Assembly: GCF_024832785.1 (NCBI RefSeq)
Contig: NZ_CP116615.1
Coordinates: forward strand, 4,154,001-4,218,000
From: Fontisphaera persica
GTDB taxonomy: Bacteria > Verrucomicrobiota > Verrucomicrobiia > Limisphaerales > Fontisphaeraceae
DNA length: 64,000 bases
Reading direction: 5' to 3'
In this document: in pieces, positions 34,101 to 40,600 of the stretch
Layout of the letters: each line of letters begins with the position of its first letter
Numbering within the stretch: position 1 is the stretch's first letter
The notes under the pieces: model-generated
Seen by the model: only the letters and a program-made list of their open reading frames with translations
Database searches by the model: none
Told to the model about the DNA's origin: nothing
Made by a program: the position numbers and the translations under genes

Positions 34101-37100
34101 TCACGCCTGCGGCCTTGACCCATGAGCGGCTGGAGCTGGGCAGCTACGTGCCGTTGAACGTGCACACCATGCTGGATGTGTTTGAGGTGGCGCGGCTCAC
34201 GGGCGATGCGGAGCCGAACCGGTTTGTCATCCAAAACTGGGCGCAGGCGGCCTTCATCGCGGGCGGCGGCGGGCAGGACAGCCTGTGGGTCACGCACGAC
34301 ACCAACATGATTTTGAAAGATGCCACGCCGGTGGAGCGGCTCTACTGGCTGCTGGTGGCGGGCTTTGCCAAGGATGCGTCCATCAGCCTGCCCAACGGGC
34401 AAACTTATCACCTGGCCAGCCTGGAGCAGGTCACCCTCACCGGCGGCTCGCTGGCCAACACCTTCGACGCCTCCGGTTACTCGCGGGCGGTGACGTTTGT
34501 GGCCACCCCGGGCAACGACACGTTCATCGGCGGCACGGCGGACGACACCTTCCAGTTCGCGGCAGATTCGCCGCTGCACACGATAACAATTCGCGGCAAC
34601 GGCGGGAGCGACACGCTGGACTTCAGCCAGACGGTGGCGGGGGTGACGGTGGATTTGGCCGTGGTGGGCGCGGCGCAGACCGTCAACCCCAACCTCAGCC
34701 TGGTGTTGCAGGATGCACTGGAAAAGGTGACGGGCGGCAAAGGTGACGACTTCCTCTACGGCAACGCGCTGGACAACGTGCTGCTGGGCGGTCCGGGCAA
34801 CGACTGGCTGGAGGGCCGCGACGGGAGCGAGACGTATGTGTTTGACACGGACGAGGCTTGGGGCCAGGAAACCATCGTGGAGGCCCTGGGCGCGCCGGGG
34901 CTGGACGTGTTGGACTTCTCGGGCACGGCGACGCGGCGCATCGAGGTGAATCTGGGCGTGCTGGGGGTGTATCAGACGGTGAATGACCACCTGCAAATCC
35001 GCTTCTTTAATGAGGGACTCGAGGAGGTGCGCGGCGGCGCGCTGAATGATGTAATTCGCGGCAATGGCAACAACAACACCCTCTACGGCGGGGCGGGCGA
35101 AGATTTGCTGGATGGCAAGGGCGGCGATGACGTGCTGGATGGCGGGCCGGGCAATGACGAATTGGACGGCGGCGAAGGCCAGGACACCATCAATGAAACA
35201 GCCAACACAAACTTCACCCTGACCAACAACCGGCTCACACGCGGCACGGGCGAGACGGACATTCTGCGGAGCATTGAAGTGGCCAACCTGACCGGCGGCG
35301 CGGGGGCCAACACCTTCACCCTGACCGGTTGGACGGGCCGCGGCAGTGTGCGCGGCGGCGGGGGGCTGGATGCGATTGTCTGGGCGGCGGATGCCGACTT
35401 CACCGTCAGCGATGCGGTGCTTACGATGTCGCTGGCTGCGGGACCGATGAACCTGACGAGCATCGAGCAGGTCCTCCTCACCGGCGGGCCGGGCAATAAT
35501 ACCTTGGACGCCACCAATTTCTCCGGCGCGGCCACGTTGTCGGGCAAGGAGGGCAACGACATATTGCGCGGCGGCAGCGGAGTCAACACCCTGCTGGGCG
35601 GGCCGGGCAATGACGTGTTGACCGGCAGCCGCGGCAACGATGTGCTGGACGGCGGCGAGGGGACGGACATTTTGACCGAGGACCTCATTGGCGCGGTGTG
35701 GGAGGTGATTTTTGTGGTGCAGAACGACCGCCTGTTCATCACGCAAGTGGATCCGTCGCCGGCGGCGGCCAGCATTTATGAGGTGGACACGCTGGTGGAC
35801 CTGGAGGCGGTGACCCTTACCGGCAGCCCGCAGAATGACATCTTTGACTTGAGCGGCTGGCTGCGCGGGCCGGTGGTGATTGACGGCGGCTGGGGTGATG
35901 ACCGCGTTCAGGTGCTGGCCACCGCGCCGTCCACTCCCGGGCCGGCGGGCGTGACCGTGACCCTCACCAACACGGGCATTGCCTTCACCGGCAGCACGGC
36001 CACCATCAACTTTGTCTCCATTGAACAGGCCAACATCACCGGCACGGAGCGCAACGACACCTTCAATGCCACGGCTTTCACCGGCATTGCGTGGCTGTAT
36101 GGCCTGGGCGGCGATGACGTCTTCCTGGATGGCCCCGGCCCGACCTGGCTGGAGGGCGGCGACGGCAGCGACCGGTTTGTCTTCACCCAAAACGGGGCGG
36201 TGCTGAATGACTTTAATGTCGTGCTGGGCGGCGCCGGCGTGGACACGCTGGACTTCTCAGCTTTCACCCTGCCGGTGAATGTGAATCTGGGGCTGTTGAT
36301 GAACATCCAGAACGTCACGCCGGGCGAGCTGCAACTCTATTTCCGGGCGGAGGATTTGGAGAATGTGCTGGGCGGCGCCGGCGTGGACACCCTCACCGGC
36401 AATGCGCTGGACAATGAAATCAGCGGCGGCGCGGGGGCGGACACCCTGGCCGGTGGCGGGGGCGTGGATACGCTGGTGGAAACGGCCGATGCCAACATGG
36501 TGCTGACCAACACCAACCTCACCATCGGGGCCACGGTGGACATTCTCAGCGGCTTCCAGCGGGCGCGGCTGACGGGTGGCGCGGGGAATAACACGCTGGA
36601 CGCCTCCGGTTACAGCGGCTCGGCCACGTTGAGGGGGATGGGCGGCGATGACACGCTGCTGGGCGGCAGCGGGCGCGACACGTTGCTGGGCGGCGCGGGC
36701 AATGATCTGCTGCGGGGCGGCGCCGGCAATGACACGTATGTCTTTGATGTGGATGAAGTGCTGGGCCAGGACACGGTGGACGAACTGCCCGGCCCGGCGG
36801 GGGGCATAGACATGCTGGACTTCTCGCCCACCACCACCACGGGCGTGCGGGTGAATCTTTCGGTGACCGGCTCGCAATTGGTGCACGCCACGAATTTAGC
36901 GCTCATTCTGACCAGCGATGTGGCGCTGGAATACATTCGCGGCGGTGACGGCGATGACCGGTTGATTGGCAACGCGCTGGACAATGTCTTCTGGGGCGGC
37001 TTGGGCGCGGATGAGTTCAATGGCAACGGCGGCGTCTTCGACACGGTGTATGAGATGCGCGATGCCGACTTTGAAATCACCGACACCACCATGCGCATCG

Positions 37101-37531
37101 GCGCGGAAAACAATTGGATGACCAACATCCAGCGCGTGTATGTGGAGGGCGGAGAGGGCGACAACGTGCTGAATGCCACGGCCTACACGGGCATGGCGTG
37201 GCTGTACGGGCGCGGCGGCAATGACACCCTCTACGGGGGCAGCGGCAATGACCGGCTGTTTGGCGGGGACGGCGACGACGCGCTGCGCGGCAATGGCGGC
37301 GATGATTACCTGGCCGGTGGCGCGGGCAACGACGGGTACTGGTTTGACCTGAGCTTTGACCAGGGGGCAGATACGGTTGTCGAACTGACCGGCGAAGGAT
37401 TTGCGGACGTGGTCTGGGGCGCGGGCTTGAGTGGGCTGGTGGTGAATTTGCACACCACAACCACTCAGGTGGTGCACGCGCATCTGACTCTGACCTTGAT
37501 GTATGCCTCCACCGTGGAATATGCCTACTAA
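19154..37531 (+). CDS. Giant 6125-residue LEPR-XLL surface protein with Calx-beta, SdrD-B-like and RTX repeats
   Basis: One frame of 18.4 kb. Residues 10-23 (YSLEALEPRVLLSG) are the LEPR-XLL motif found at the N terminus of very large exported proteins of Verrucomicrobiota and Planctomycetota. Order of regions: beta-helix-like segment (about 155-283); tandem LPAGP modules (about 594-1376); flagellin IN-motif-like stretches; two duplicated FRIYANTNG/LRVRSNG modules (about 2105-2540); EF-hand-like loops (DSNGDGRL, DPNHDGKL, DINDDGKI); GGxGxD calcium-binding RTX block (3306-3496); SdrD-B-like domains near 3613, 4390 and 4613; five Calx-beta domains (3733-4386) and a sixth (4746-4864); then RTX modules to the end. 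Probably a calcium-dependent adhesin or matrix protein. Start: an in-frame stop lies at 19115 and no ATG precedes the motif, so TTG 19154 (AGGA five bases before) or GTG 19175 is used. The C terminus has no anchor and stops inside a repeat. Confidence 0.9.
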   Translation: MHRQRIAVTYSLEALEPRVLLSGDGLCPMAAPMLPAVQEPQAVEEVAFSPAQHGAEESSSSALFESTPGEIFAPSPVTESSPAEVLDTTDVGDDAGASVAVEVAGETVTESTAATPISSTDEMPTGASGETLSWTVLQMVDTLRASNGPPEASTGTIHLTPESGLNLNGGTLELADGQVLSGNGSIQGGIAGNGIFRPGNSPGHLTVDNFNPGADAVTEIEIEGLAQGVSYDWIEVTGAANLNGTLKIIFNPQGGYTPALGDTFNVITWNNYSGQFAQWLGTVAIPGQPTWALKPEYLPTGLRLTIVQTPNLSAGLDTQILNVLQQLGEVADRLDTFGSFAQSLPFIGSNVGSLANMGSAFLNGLRARMMSVLSGIPTVAQVTAGIQGWDNTTFGGFTFRVKGILAHYGVTSSDPIWWDLQVELEPTAINATLQNILGGVFGAVFSGSAPTVTVNSSAFLDFSFGRDGSVFVGVDAVGARASVNASGLGGFGFTFNTPVGTQTLSASGGTVAFAAGVTATPDASVLTGGRITTTTLTNLANGTTPVGNAFNVSTTGTLNAAFPLTGTLSFLGFSLTGAYVVRVQSPNIFNQAPELSVEVNSTLTVMGQNLSGSFTLKNTGTETILQASNVSFQVGSGSSRVLSVQNGAGNLLILNSGLAGTLALDFSTGPAIPNVGLSATGLQLAFNTTTAAVPDINGVAVALPAGPYFRVSGQGTLTLSTPAASLSGDFLFEPRDADGNPGNGYEQTVAAVANLGFQFSDGTNPLLTVSQGQGAMVFTSAGVMGSLSAQLALNVAGVNLSGTYGVTLNNTASAFNATFNVNGNPVTLNLPAGPYLRVSASSATLTVQGFGVTGSFVFERKQTGGGATVVTVAGTGMALSFGASASNILNVSNGSGAFILSQAGLAGTATATVGVNATGVSVGGTFTVRINDRNTAVSETVEVGGTNVTINLPAGPYVQVQGQGVTLTVLGVGLQGDFTFEQKNTLSGSRVITVTAANVNFNFGTSLLTATHGSGFFMMTDAGLMGEGQITVGINAFGTGFSHTFQWSFNNTSAAFNQAVGNPTALNLPAGPFNKLDSGPTPISINIPIGSSTQSLSGRFILTLVQGSPGYVTLAASNVSATLGAGPVSLTVSGGQGAFLLTAAGGLAGEVKVASATLGNAGLLGLNAQNLKLRLNNTGGNVGDPNPVVVPISDNPAENVSIQFIGPYYHNFLAVSGTAEITGLMGGITLGGNFVIETARLDTNGDSVLEDVFKLGATNLQLRVQMGSATVLSFDRGTGALILNGAGLAAEADLQFESGLVGLSGTMQLKLNTTGANVNTTVNTPSGSRVVNVPAGTNVQVNVDGHLHVGSFALPFQLSVRVAGSTIEFRRLSNNELLLTVDSGTIIPGPALTSLANFDFAKASPFEWVMLLNQLGDWFESFAGSSLFQVEIPFTGGKTLGDAFNWAQLYLDTIYKYFVSVELQSRSVTETSTHTGALAGATLKLQLGTEPVVTLTVTDTVGDPNSRTGTELVTLLQNAIAAQGLAGRLEARLNREKKVVIALREDEVAKNTTLNLVDADAAISSLGFGPGDGNTATNDQTGVLTERFSTEEFFVALADLFNDGLLNNNSGIIYNPMQRVYTYTVNRQLTYNTQQLFGSPTLPFNFNLALGPIAGASLTGALQFNVQVGFNLTLGFDLAAAEVPRVFTSSTVPTPSHGRITADAHFGIYLNDVLPSGSGTFAQWFPLTLTQAATADNTSIQMLADDLNNVLAGAAYGSGTLGDVLIFQKAGNGVALSARDTQLGIINRVVVITPRNDPFGTEIGFGAEVQDLDGSAVTTHDQILVAAATAPIKGLFVENAQLSASLAVNTTAAGIAGSLRFGFVEISTSGGAFGTLAYDGVTPAPITATLRLEHQTTGERRFYISELMNNTSSNNISNLVPAFSFNGSFLARLNNITVSGLGFSIPLGSNPQVAVWIPDIKHLTYNANPYDPASNNKGIFVTYPDLSTLTNFTSLNFTTIVRALNGIADQLSQLSAFSFLDEPLPFVNLSVNDMLDYAQKFADLIDGLSSSSARDTLQNTLAELKRQIDTLFHLNPNVLTLSLDHNGVAPASLVTSGGTASQPSALVIDYSGFNNGFRIYANTNGTALNNSRVVVVGDSTITNGTAKAEWNATSKVLTLKIQPGRTTANAILQAISEAGSHGSPWLAQLTANDNPAGSNTGAGTITLTALKFAFNFSTGYANSLPFQLDLQQLVSQLAGNHPTVRAFLELATTLVQIQGSGQLTVSASASLILEFGLDVSTPGTARPFFYETTRIEMLAKVAGTNISLEASLGSVFGIFIKNGRVTLDQDGDPDTGAAQGDRGAIFQVGLKDSNGDGRLYLDENWLSTDFIRLQLEGGVSAQLPIFAPFESTPLSGSDDTNGDGYPDNYLVVEAPDLVRFFLSEAVSTEAVGAEKVVKFAGLHNDLRVRSNGSITNYRIVFTDTLSGNNASATYNAATKTLTVQMDAGVTTAVTARNAIQSASGAAGAFAPTALTTDDDGQASSTSNTGAGTLEKVFLVTPDFSTLFDGLELCDVIANSIGPILDGLDKFLGWVQDGLNGVVYNVNLPLLGSGLKGAADFIGDFRNGLLRELREEVDAAGGNGITALENAIKKALWNSLGPGGLNWLVNYETGQPLDVAAGFSQLDVRLDCDTGLVVNIRLAKTIALLDTTGNPIDFNIGVPGFGLEVDGNVVLSLGFDWKFGFGVDLTNGFYFNTSAPASHPELKIFFRAEIPGLHAAGQLLFLQLDVMDDADSPSFFEGAFEVDLRDPNHDGKLTMAELFSSGTQFGDIISAKLGAEADVNLDLIASFGGNTAFPRVLADFHLGWEADTQQGSQDPEIEFTNIRLDLGTFLSDFLGPILKEIRKVTEPIQPIIDIVTARLPVLSDLAGQTITLLDLAEAFGLLEPSTMDFIRDVISVVELINDLEGLGSGTILIPFGSFRLLEGNDGRRSAIQALEPLAARAMEDIATMAAAATGPGASSTYTQKVSGFASDVGSLSNFKIPVFDNPAELFNLFTGEPVRLVEWRMPTFRFKFTYTQKIPIYPPLYAQFGGTIGADINVGFGYDTYGIQKFISSEDKNFLDILDGFYVLDFDAQGREQPEVRLYGELFAGATIDLAIVKAGVNGGLGFEVKFDLNDINDDGKIRVSELVANAQQDPRCIFDIEGRIYLFLEAFLKVDLFFFSIDKTWRFAEITLFSIEITCPEPVLAEKSGNDLYLNIGSRAGRRLEVDTTDGAETFIVKHTGGAAGSETLEVQWGNWRQTFENVARVVVPDAGQGDDYLDFRGVLSEVEVHGGAGHDTIYLGDGANSEAYGDAGNDQIYASTNAGVTGVVIYGGDGNDLLVAGPVAIRIYGGGGNDTLTGSPEDDELYGDDGSGTAADGNDVIDGLAGNDLLRGGRGNDTLRGGDGDDWLRGDDGNDQLYGSIGHDVLDGGGGDDKLYGGDGNDLLLGGPGSDWANGHGGIDLLIGDDDPVTALAINNLPVTAANLAAIRAAIAAIPTAGVVVQNVPGGGSSINGHDLLIGGGNVDVLFGGPGNDFLYGGNFMNQGETSVIEEDHNDFFDGGPGDDTMFGDDAMGRTGDRDTGIAIRSSIFFDLNKNGVRDAGETGFGGVTVTLYRNDGLLIGSEVTEVDGTFAFTGLDPDRYYLTFSPVTGLTFITQFGGGAAGAEAAGNDSDVYPSGPLVGRTPDFQLTFDETERSIAAGYEGDPLVSVAPVTVTEGNNGQTLVTLLVTLSGPQRMAVTLNYRTEDGNDAMFPQRNATAASGDYAPVSGTLTFAAGQTQQAITIAVLGDLMYEEHEQFRVIFSNPSAGIKLPTLPETTVLVTLSNDDPVPQIAIADFVPASTLLNNGTRVYTVPENVTAEFIVSLSNPSTYAVTVWYLVDSAYDCGCDPNPARPFPLYPDGDYVQPAPAMITFQPGETQKKVTVTLRQDALDEPDESFYIDLFNPTYARIGDGRAYGIIPDDDAPVSVSIHETGVPASHLVTVFEGNSGYTTVTVQVSLSAVSGHTVKVNYATAPGTAVESVYTADAGESADYQALPLESLPPEQRTLVFAPGETTKLLTVRVFGDLRPEGDEYFFLNLLNAENANVAANALVESNHFSIVITDDDLAAPVDLPPWSLFFSDTAYTVQEPASGVAYATITVHRMPGSPQAVAVLTTTPGTATAGLDYSATRRYLVYFRGNEVTRTLEIPIYSDGTSEGDETVLLSLNNPTGGAVNAAPDAAVLMIRDADLPKVSVLAPVLGIFMDPVTGLFTIVRGVQEGTGAGATTATFTIQLDNPAPPGGVFVDWTTVSSTARAGQDFTAASGTAFIAAGGTQTTVSVPITRDANPELTERFGVRLSNPVRATLAERTYITACPIYDDDLQTVTGMVFYDRNGNGFMDLGEGGIEDVSVTLTWLQNGIHQQQTVKTNAAGQYSLPVALGPVTVAVDGTTVKSPYQKALGPLSLLLWSGEYYTTTENEVQTAPFEGVVGISPFAPVGYKNSFSLTLPEQAKEVGRGGTDDTLFGGPGNDFLDAGAGDDHVVAGHWQTATDTNMPVNQGAYNATVVVVTSATNLQTVYGLPAGVTLHPIYDEGPIFSVTPENYPGVISGQIWLDNNLNNIRDAGDVLYTGGVVVTLYDAAGNPVNAIYTTTGTYSFTNLYLRAGDPLSSSTYVVEFELPDGYRFVDPNVGDANPALDQSSSDSDAEFVSRTRAFTITGINPTKTTVGAGLAPASQYAAGATYQFVQNTFSVSERVPGYIDITVIRSYSFTPGVVVVETADGTGAKAALAQPAATRNYTATSAILVFNVGETERTVRIPIHNRNLGFNEFRWFSLALNDATGRPYDTATVYIVGDGNPTVTDDDVVLGGEDWDILLGDSGNIPGYAVVHEFANIHLPQYLGNLRFTGGPGHDWVDAAIGADYVNGQLGNDILAGGDGVDIVLGGLGNDQITVGQGDDTIRGDHGRDTVISTRSVPGITLTPAALTHERLELGSYVPLNVHTMLDVFEVARLTGDAEPNRFVIQNWAQAAFIAGGGGQDSLWVTHDTNMILKDATPVERLYWLLVAGFAKDASISLPNGQTYHLASLEQVTLTGGSLANTFDASGYSRAVTFVATPGNDTFIGGTADDTFQFAADSPLHTITIRGNGGSDTLDFSQTVAGVTVDLAVVGAAQTVNPNLSLVLQDALEKVTGGKGDDFLYGNALDNVLLGGPGNDWLEGRDGSETYVFDTDEAWGQETIVEALGAPGLDVLDFSGTATRRIEVNLGVLGVYQTVNDHLQIRFFNEGLEEVRGGALNDVIRGNGNNNTLYGGAGEDLLDGKGGDDVLDGGPGNDELDGGEGQDTINETANTNFTLTNNRLTRGTGETDILRSIEVANLTGGAGANTFTLTGWTGRGSVRGGGGLDAIVWAADADFTVSDAVLTMSLAAGPMNLTSIEQVLLTGGPGNNTLDATNFSGAATLSGKEGNDILRGGSGVNTLLGGPGNDVLTGSRGNDVLDGGEGTDILTEDLIGAVWEVIFVVQNDRLFITQVDPSPAAASIYEVDTLVDLEAVTLTGSPQNDIFDLSGWLRGPVVIDGGWGDDRVQVLATAPSTPGPAGVTVTLTNTGIAFTGSTATINFVSIEQANITGTERNDTFNATAFTGIAWLYGLGGDDVFLDGPGPTWLEGGDGSDRFVFTQNGAVLNDFNVVLGGAGVDTLDFSAFTLPVNVNLGLLMNIQNVTPGELQLYFRAEDLENVLGGAGVDTLTGNALDNEISGGAGADTLAGGGGVDTLVETADANMVLTNTNLTIGATVDILSGFQRARLTGGAGNNTLDASGYSGSATLRGMGGDDTLLGGSGRDTLLGGAGNDLLRGGAGNDTYVFDVDEVLGQDTVDELPGPAGGIDMLDFSPTTTTGVRVNLSVTGSQLVHATNLALILTSDVALEYIRGGDGDDRLIGNALDNVFWGGLGADEFNGNGGVFDTVYEMRDADFEITDTTMRIGAENNWMTNIQRVYVEGGEGDNVLNATAYTGMAWLYGRGGNDTLYGGSGNDRLFGGDGDDALRGNGGDDYLAGGAGNDGYWFDLSFDQGADTVVELTGEGFADVVWGAGLSGLVVNLHTTTTQVVHAHLTLTLMYASTVEYAY
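20935..23290 (+). repeat. Tandem LPAGP modules inside the giant gene
   Basis: At least five beta-rich modules of about 115-127 residues. The DNA CTGCCGGCGGGGCCGT recurs at 21260, 21641, 22007 and 22355 (spacings 381, 366 and 348 bp), with a diverged form at 23150. Each is followed by an LSGxFxF-type strand and a GxGxxxLxxxGLxG strand. Unequal spacing shows module divergence rather than recent amplification. Confidence 0.8.
25470..26760 (+). repeat. Duplicated module pair inside the giant gene
   Basis: Two copies of a roughly 100-residue module, about 25470-25790 and 26455-26760, share the pattern xRxxxNG...NxRxVxxDT...ATYNAATKxLTxxxxxGxTTAxxxxxAIxxASG and end in SNTGAGT. An intervening segment of about 670 bp carries EF-hand-like acidic loops. 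Confidence 0.65.
29070..29640 (+). repeat. RTX-type GGxGxD nonapeptide block
   Basis: A run of GGAGHDTIYLGDG, GGDGNDLLVAG, GGGGNDTLTGS, GGRGNDTLRGG, GGDGDDWLRGD and GGGGDDKLYGG repeats encoding a calcium-binding parallel beta-roll. Further RTX blocks lie at about 32710-32790 and, in modular form, 33890-37330. Confidence 0.9.
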
Positions 37532-37627
37532 CTCAACCCACAGGGCCAAACCTGCCTGGCACCTGCGCCCCCGCTCGAAGGCGGGAGCCGCGGGAAGGGG
37601 CTGGCCGGGCGCAGCAATTTTTGGCTT

Positions 37628-40600
37628 ATGAATGCAAAGTTGTTTCTTTGGACCCGTGTCCGCCCGTGGCTCTGGGCCGGGCTGGTCACGGTGCTGATGG
37701 GGCCGGGGCTGGCATGGAGCCAGACGGCCCAGCGCGATTATGGGGACGCTCCCGCCCCCTATCCCACCAAAATTGAACACAATGGGGCGCGGCACACGTT
37801 GGGTTCCATTCGCATGGGCGACTTGGTGGATGTGGATCTGGACGGCCAACCGGACCCCGATGCCTTGGGTGATGACAACCAGCCGGACCCTGAGCGCGAT
37901 GATGAAGACGGCGTCACGTTTCTGACCGCCCTGATTCCGGGCCAGACCGCCCGCGTGCAGGTGGTGGTGCGGGGCACGGCGCAGTTGGGATTTCTTTATG
38001 TGTGGGTGGATTTTGGTGGAGATGGCTCCTGGGCCGAAGCCGGGGACCAGGTCTTTAATGAACAGTCGGTGAACCTGGGGACCAATGTGCTCACCTTCCC
38101 GGTGCCGGCCGCCGCCAAAACGGGGGTCACCTTTGCGCGGTTTCGTATCAGCGCCGAGCGCGGACAGTTGAGCTTTGCCGGCGTGGCCAGCACGGGCGAG
38201 GTCGAGGACTACAAAGTGGTGATTCAGGAGGAACAACTGGACTTCGGGGACGCTCCCAATAGCTACTCCACCACCTTGAGCAGCGAGGGGCCGCGCCATG
38301 TGGCGGTGGGCCCCATCCTTGGCTTCCGGCGGGATGTGGAGGCCGACGGACAGCCCAGTCCCGAGGCAATGGCCGACGACAAGTTTCCGCTGGGCCAGCC
38401 CGCGGATGAAGATGGTGTCTTTTTCCCGGAGCCTTTGGTGCCGGGCCGCGGCGTGAGCATAGAGGTGGTCGTCAGCGGCAACTTCGAGCGCGCCCGGCTC
38501 GACGCCTGGATGGATTTTGGCCGGGACGGCACCTTCCTTGAGCCGGCCGACCAGATTTTTGAAGATGTGCCCGTGTTCCGCGGCACCAACCACCTGACCT
38601 TCCTGATTCCTGCCGGGGCGTCGCCGGGCGAAACCTTCGCCCGTTTCCGGCTCAGCGAGCGGGGCAAACTCTCCTTCCGCGGGCTCGAGGGCAGCGGCGA
38701 GGTGGAAGATTATCAGGTGACGTTGGTGCAGGAGTTCGACTTCGGTGATGCGCCGGCGCCGTATCCCACCCTGCTGCGCAACAACGGCGCGCGCCATTTG
38801 TTCAACGCCGACATTTTTTTAGGCTATCAGATTGATGCCGAGCCGGACGGCCAGCCCACCCCACAGGCGGACGGCGATGATGTGAACCCCTCCACCTCCC
38901 CTGACGAGGACGGCGTAATCTTCACCAGCGCGGTGGTGCCCGGCCGGCAGGCCACGGTGCAGGTGGTGGCCAGCACGCGCGGGCGGTTGTATGCGTGGAT
39001 TGATTTCAACCGCAACGGCAGTTGGGCTGACCCGGGCGAGCAGGTTTTCAATGGCGAATTGTTAAGCCCGGGCTGGCAGATTCTGACCTTTGACGTCCCG
39101 GAAAACGCCGTCCTCGGCGACACCTTCAGCCGCTGGCGGTTCACTGTGCAGGGCGGCGCGTTGTCGTTCACCGGCCCGGCGCCAGACGGCGAGGTGGAAG
39201 ACCATCAAGTGAAGATTATTCCCGACCGCGAGCGGTGCGATTTGGGCTGCGAAGGCCGCGAGTTCTGGCTGACCTTCCCCGGCAACTACGCGCCGGACCC
39301 GGACAATCCCACTCGGCCCTCGCTGGCCATTCAAGGGGCGGCAGGCACCACGGGCATGGTCAGTGTGGCGGCGCTGGGGATTTCACTGCCCTACGTTATT
39401 CCGACCAGTTTTGTGGCGCGCGTTACCCTGCCCACGGCGGTGGATTTGGGCAACCTCCAGGATGGCATCACCAATCTGGGGATTCGCGTCACGGCCAATC
39501 GAGACGTGCGCGTGACGGCCTTCAATCATGCCCGCTACACCACCGACAGCTATCAGGGCTTGAACACCACGGTCCTGGGCACGGAGTATGTCGTAATGGC
39601 CTATGGCAACGTGCACGCAGGCGTGCCCTTCTTGAATGGCAGCCAGTTTGCCATCGCCGGCGCGCACAGCAACACGGTGGTCACCATCACGCCCAAGGTC
39701 ACCGTGGGCACCCGCCTGGCCGGCGTGCCGTATCAAATCACCCTGCAGCCGGGGCAGGTCTATCAACTGCGCGCCACGCGCGATGCGCCGGCAGACCTGA
39801 CCGGCACCCTCATCAAGGCGGACAAGCCGGTGGCGGTGTTTGCGGGGCATCATTGCGCCAATGTGCCCTCCGACCAGGTCTGGTTCTGCGATTATGTGGT
39901 GGAGCAGTTGCTGCCCGTGAATAACTGGGGCGACACCTTTTACGTGGCCCCGCTGGCCACCCGCAGCAACGGCGATATCCTGCGCATCCTGGCCGCGCAG
40001 GACGGCACCGAGGTCTATGTCAACGGCCTGCTCGCGGCCAACTTGAACCGCGGCCAGTTCCACCAGCGCCTGCTGACCGTGCCTTCCGAAATTACCAGCA
40101 GCAAGCCCGTGCTGTTGGCCCAATATGCCACCAGCTCGGATTTCGACGGCAACCCGCAGGCGGACCCCTTCATGGTGCAGGTACAGGCCACCCGGCATTA
40201 CTCCAGCGCGTACATCTTCGTCACGCCCACCAACGATTTTCCGGTGAATTACGTCCAGATTATGATTTACGCCTACGGCACGAATTCCGTGCTGTTGGAC
40301 GGCGTCTTGGTCAACCCGTCCCTGTTCCAGCCCATTGGCTCCACCTTCATGGCCGTGGCCAATGTGCCGGTGACGCCCGGCCGGCACATCATCGGGGCGG
40401 AAATCAGTTTTGGCATCACCGTTTATGGCTGGGGCACGTATGATTCCTACGGGCATCCCGGCTGTTACTACCTGGGCGATGTCATGGAGCCGGAAGTCAC
40501 GCCGCCCTTCACCACCTTTACTGCCAACGTGGCGCAAAATCCCAATGCCCCGGGCATGGCCGCCGTGCCGAACATCGCGGGACAGACGACCGCCAGGGAC

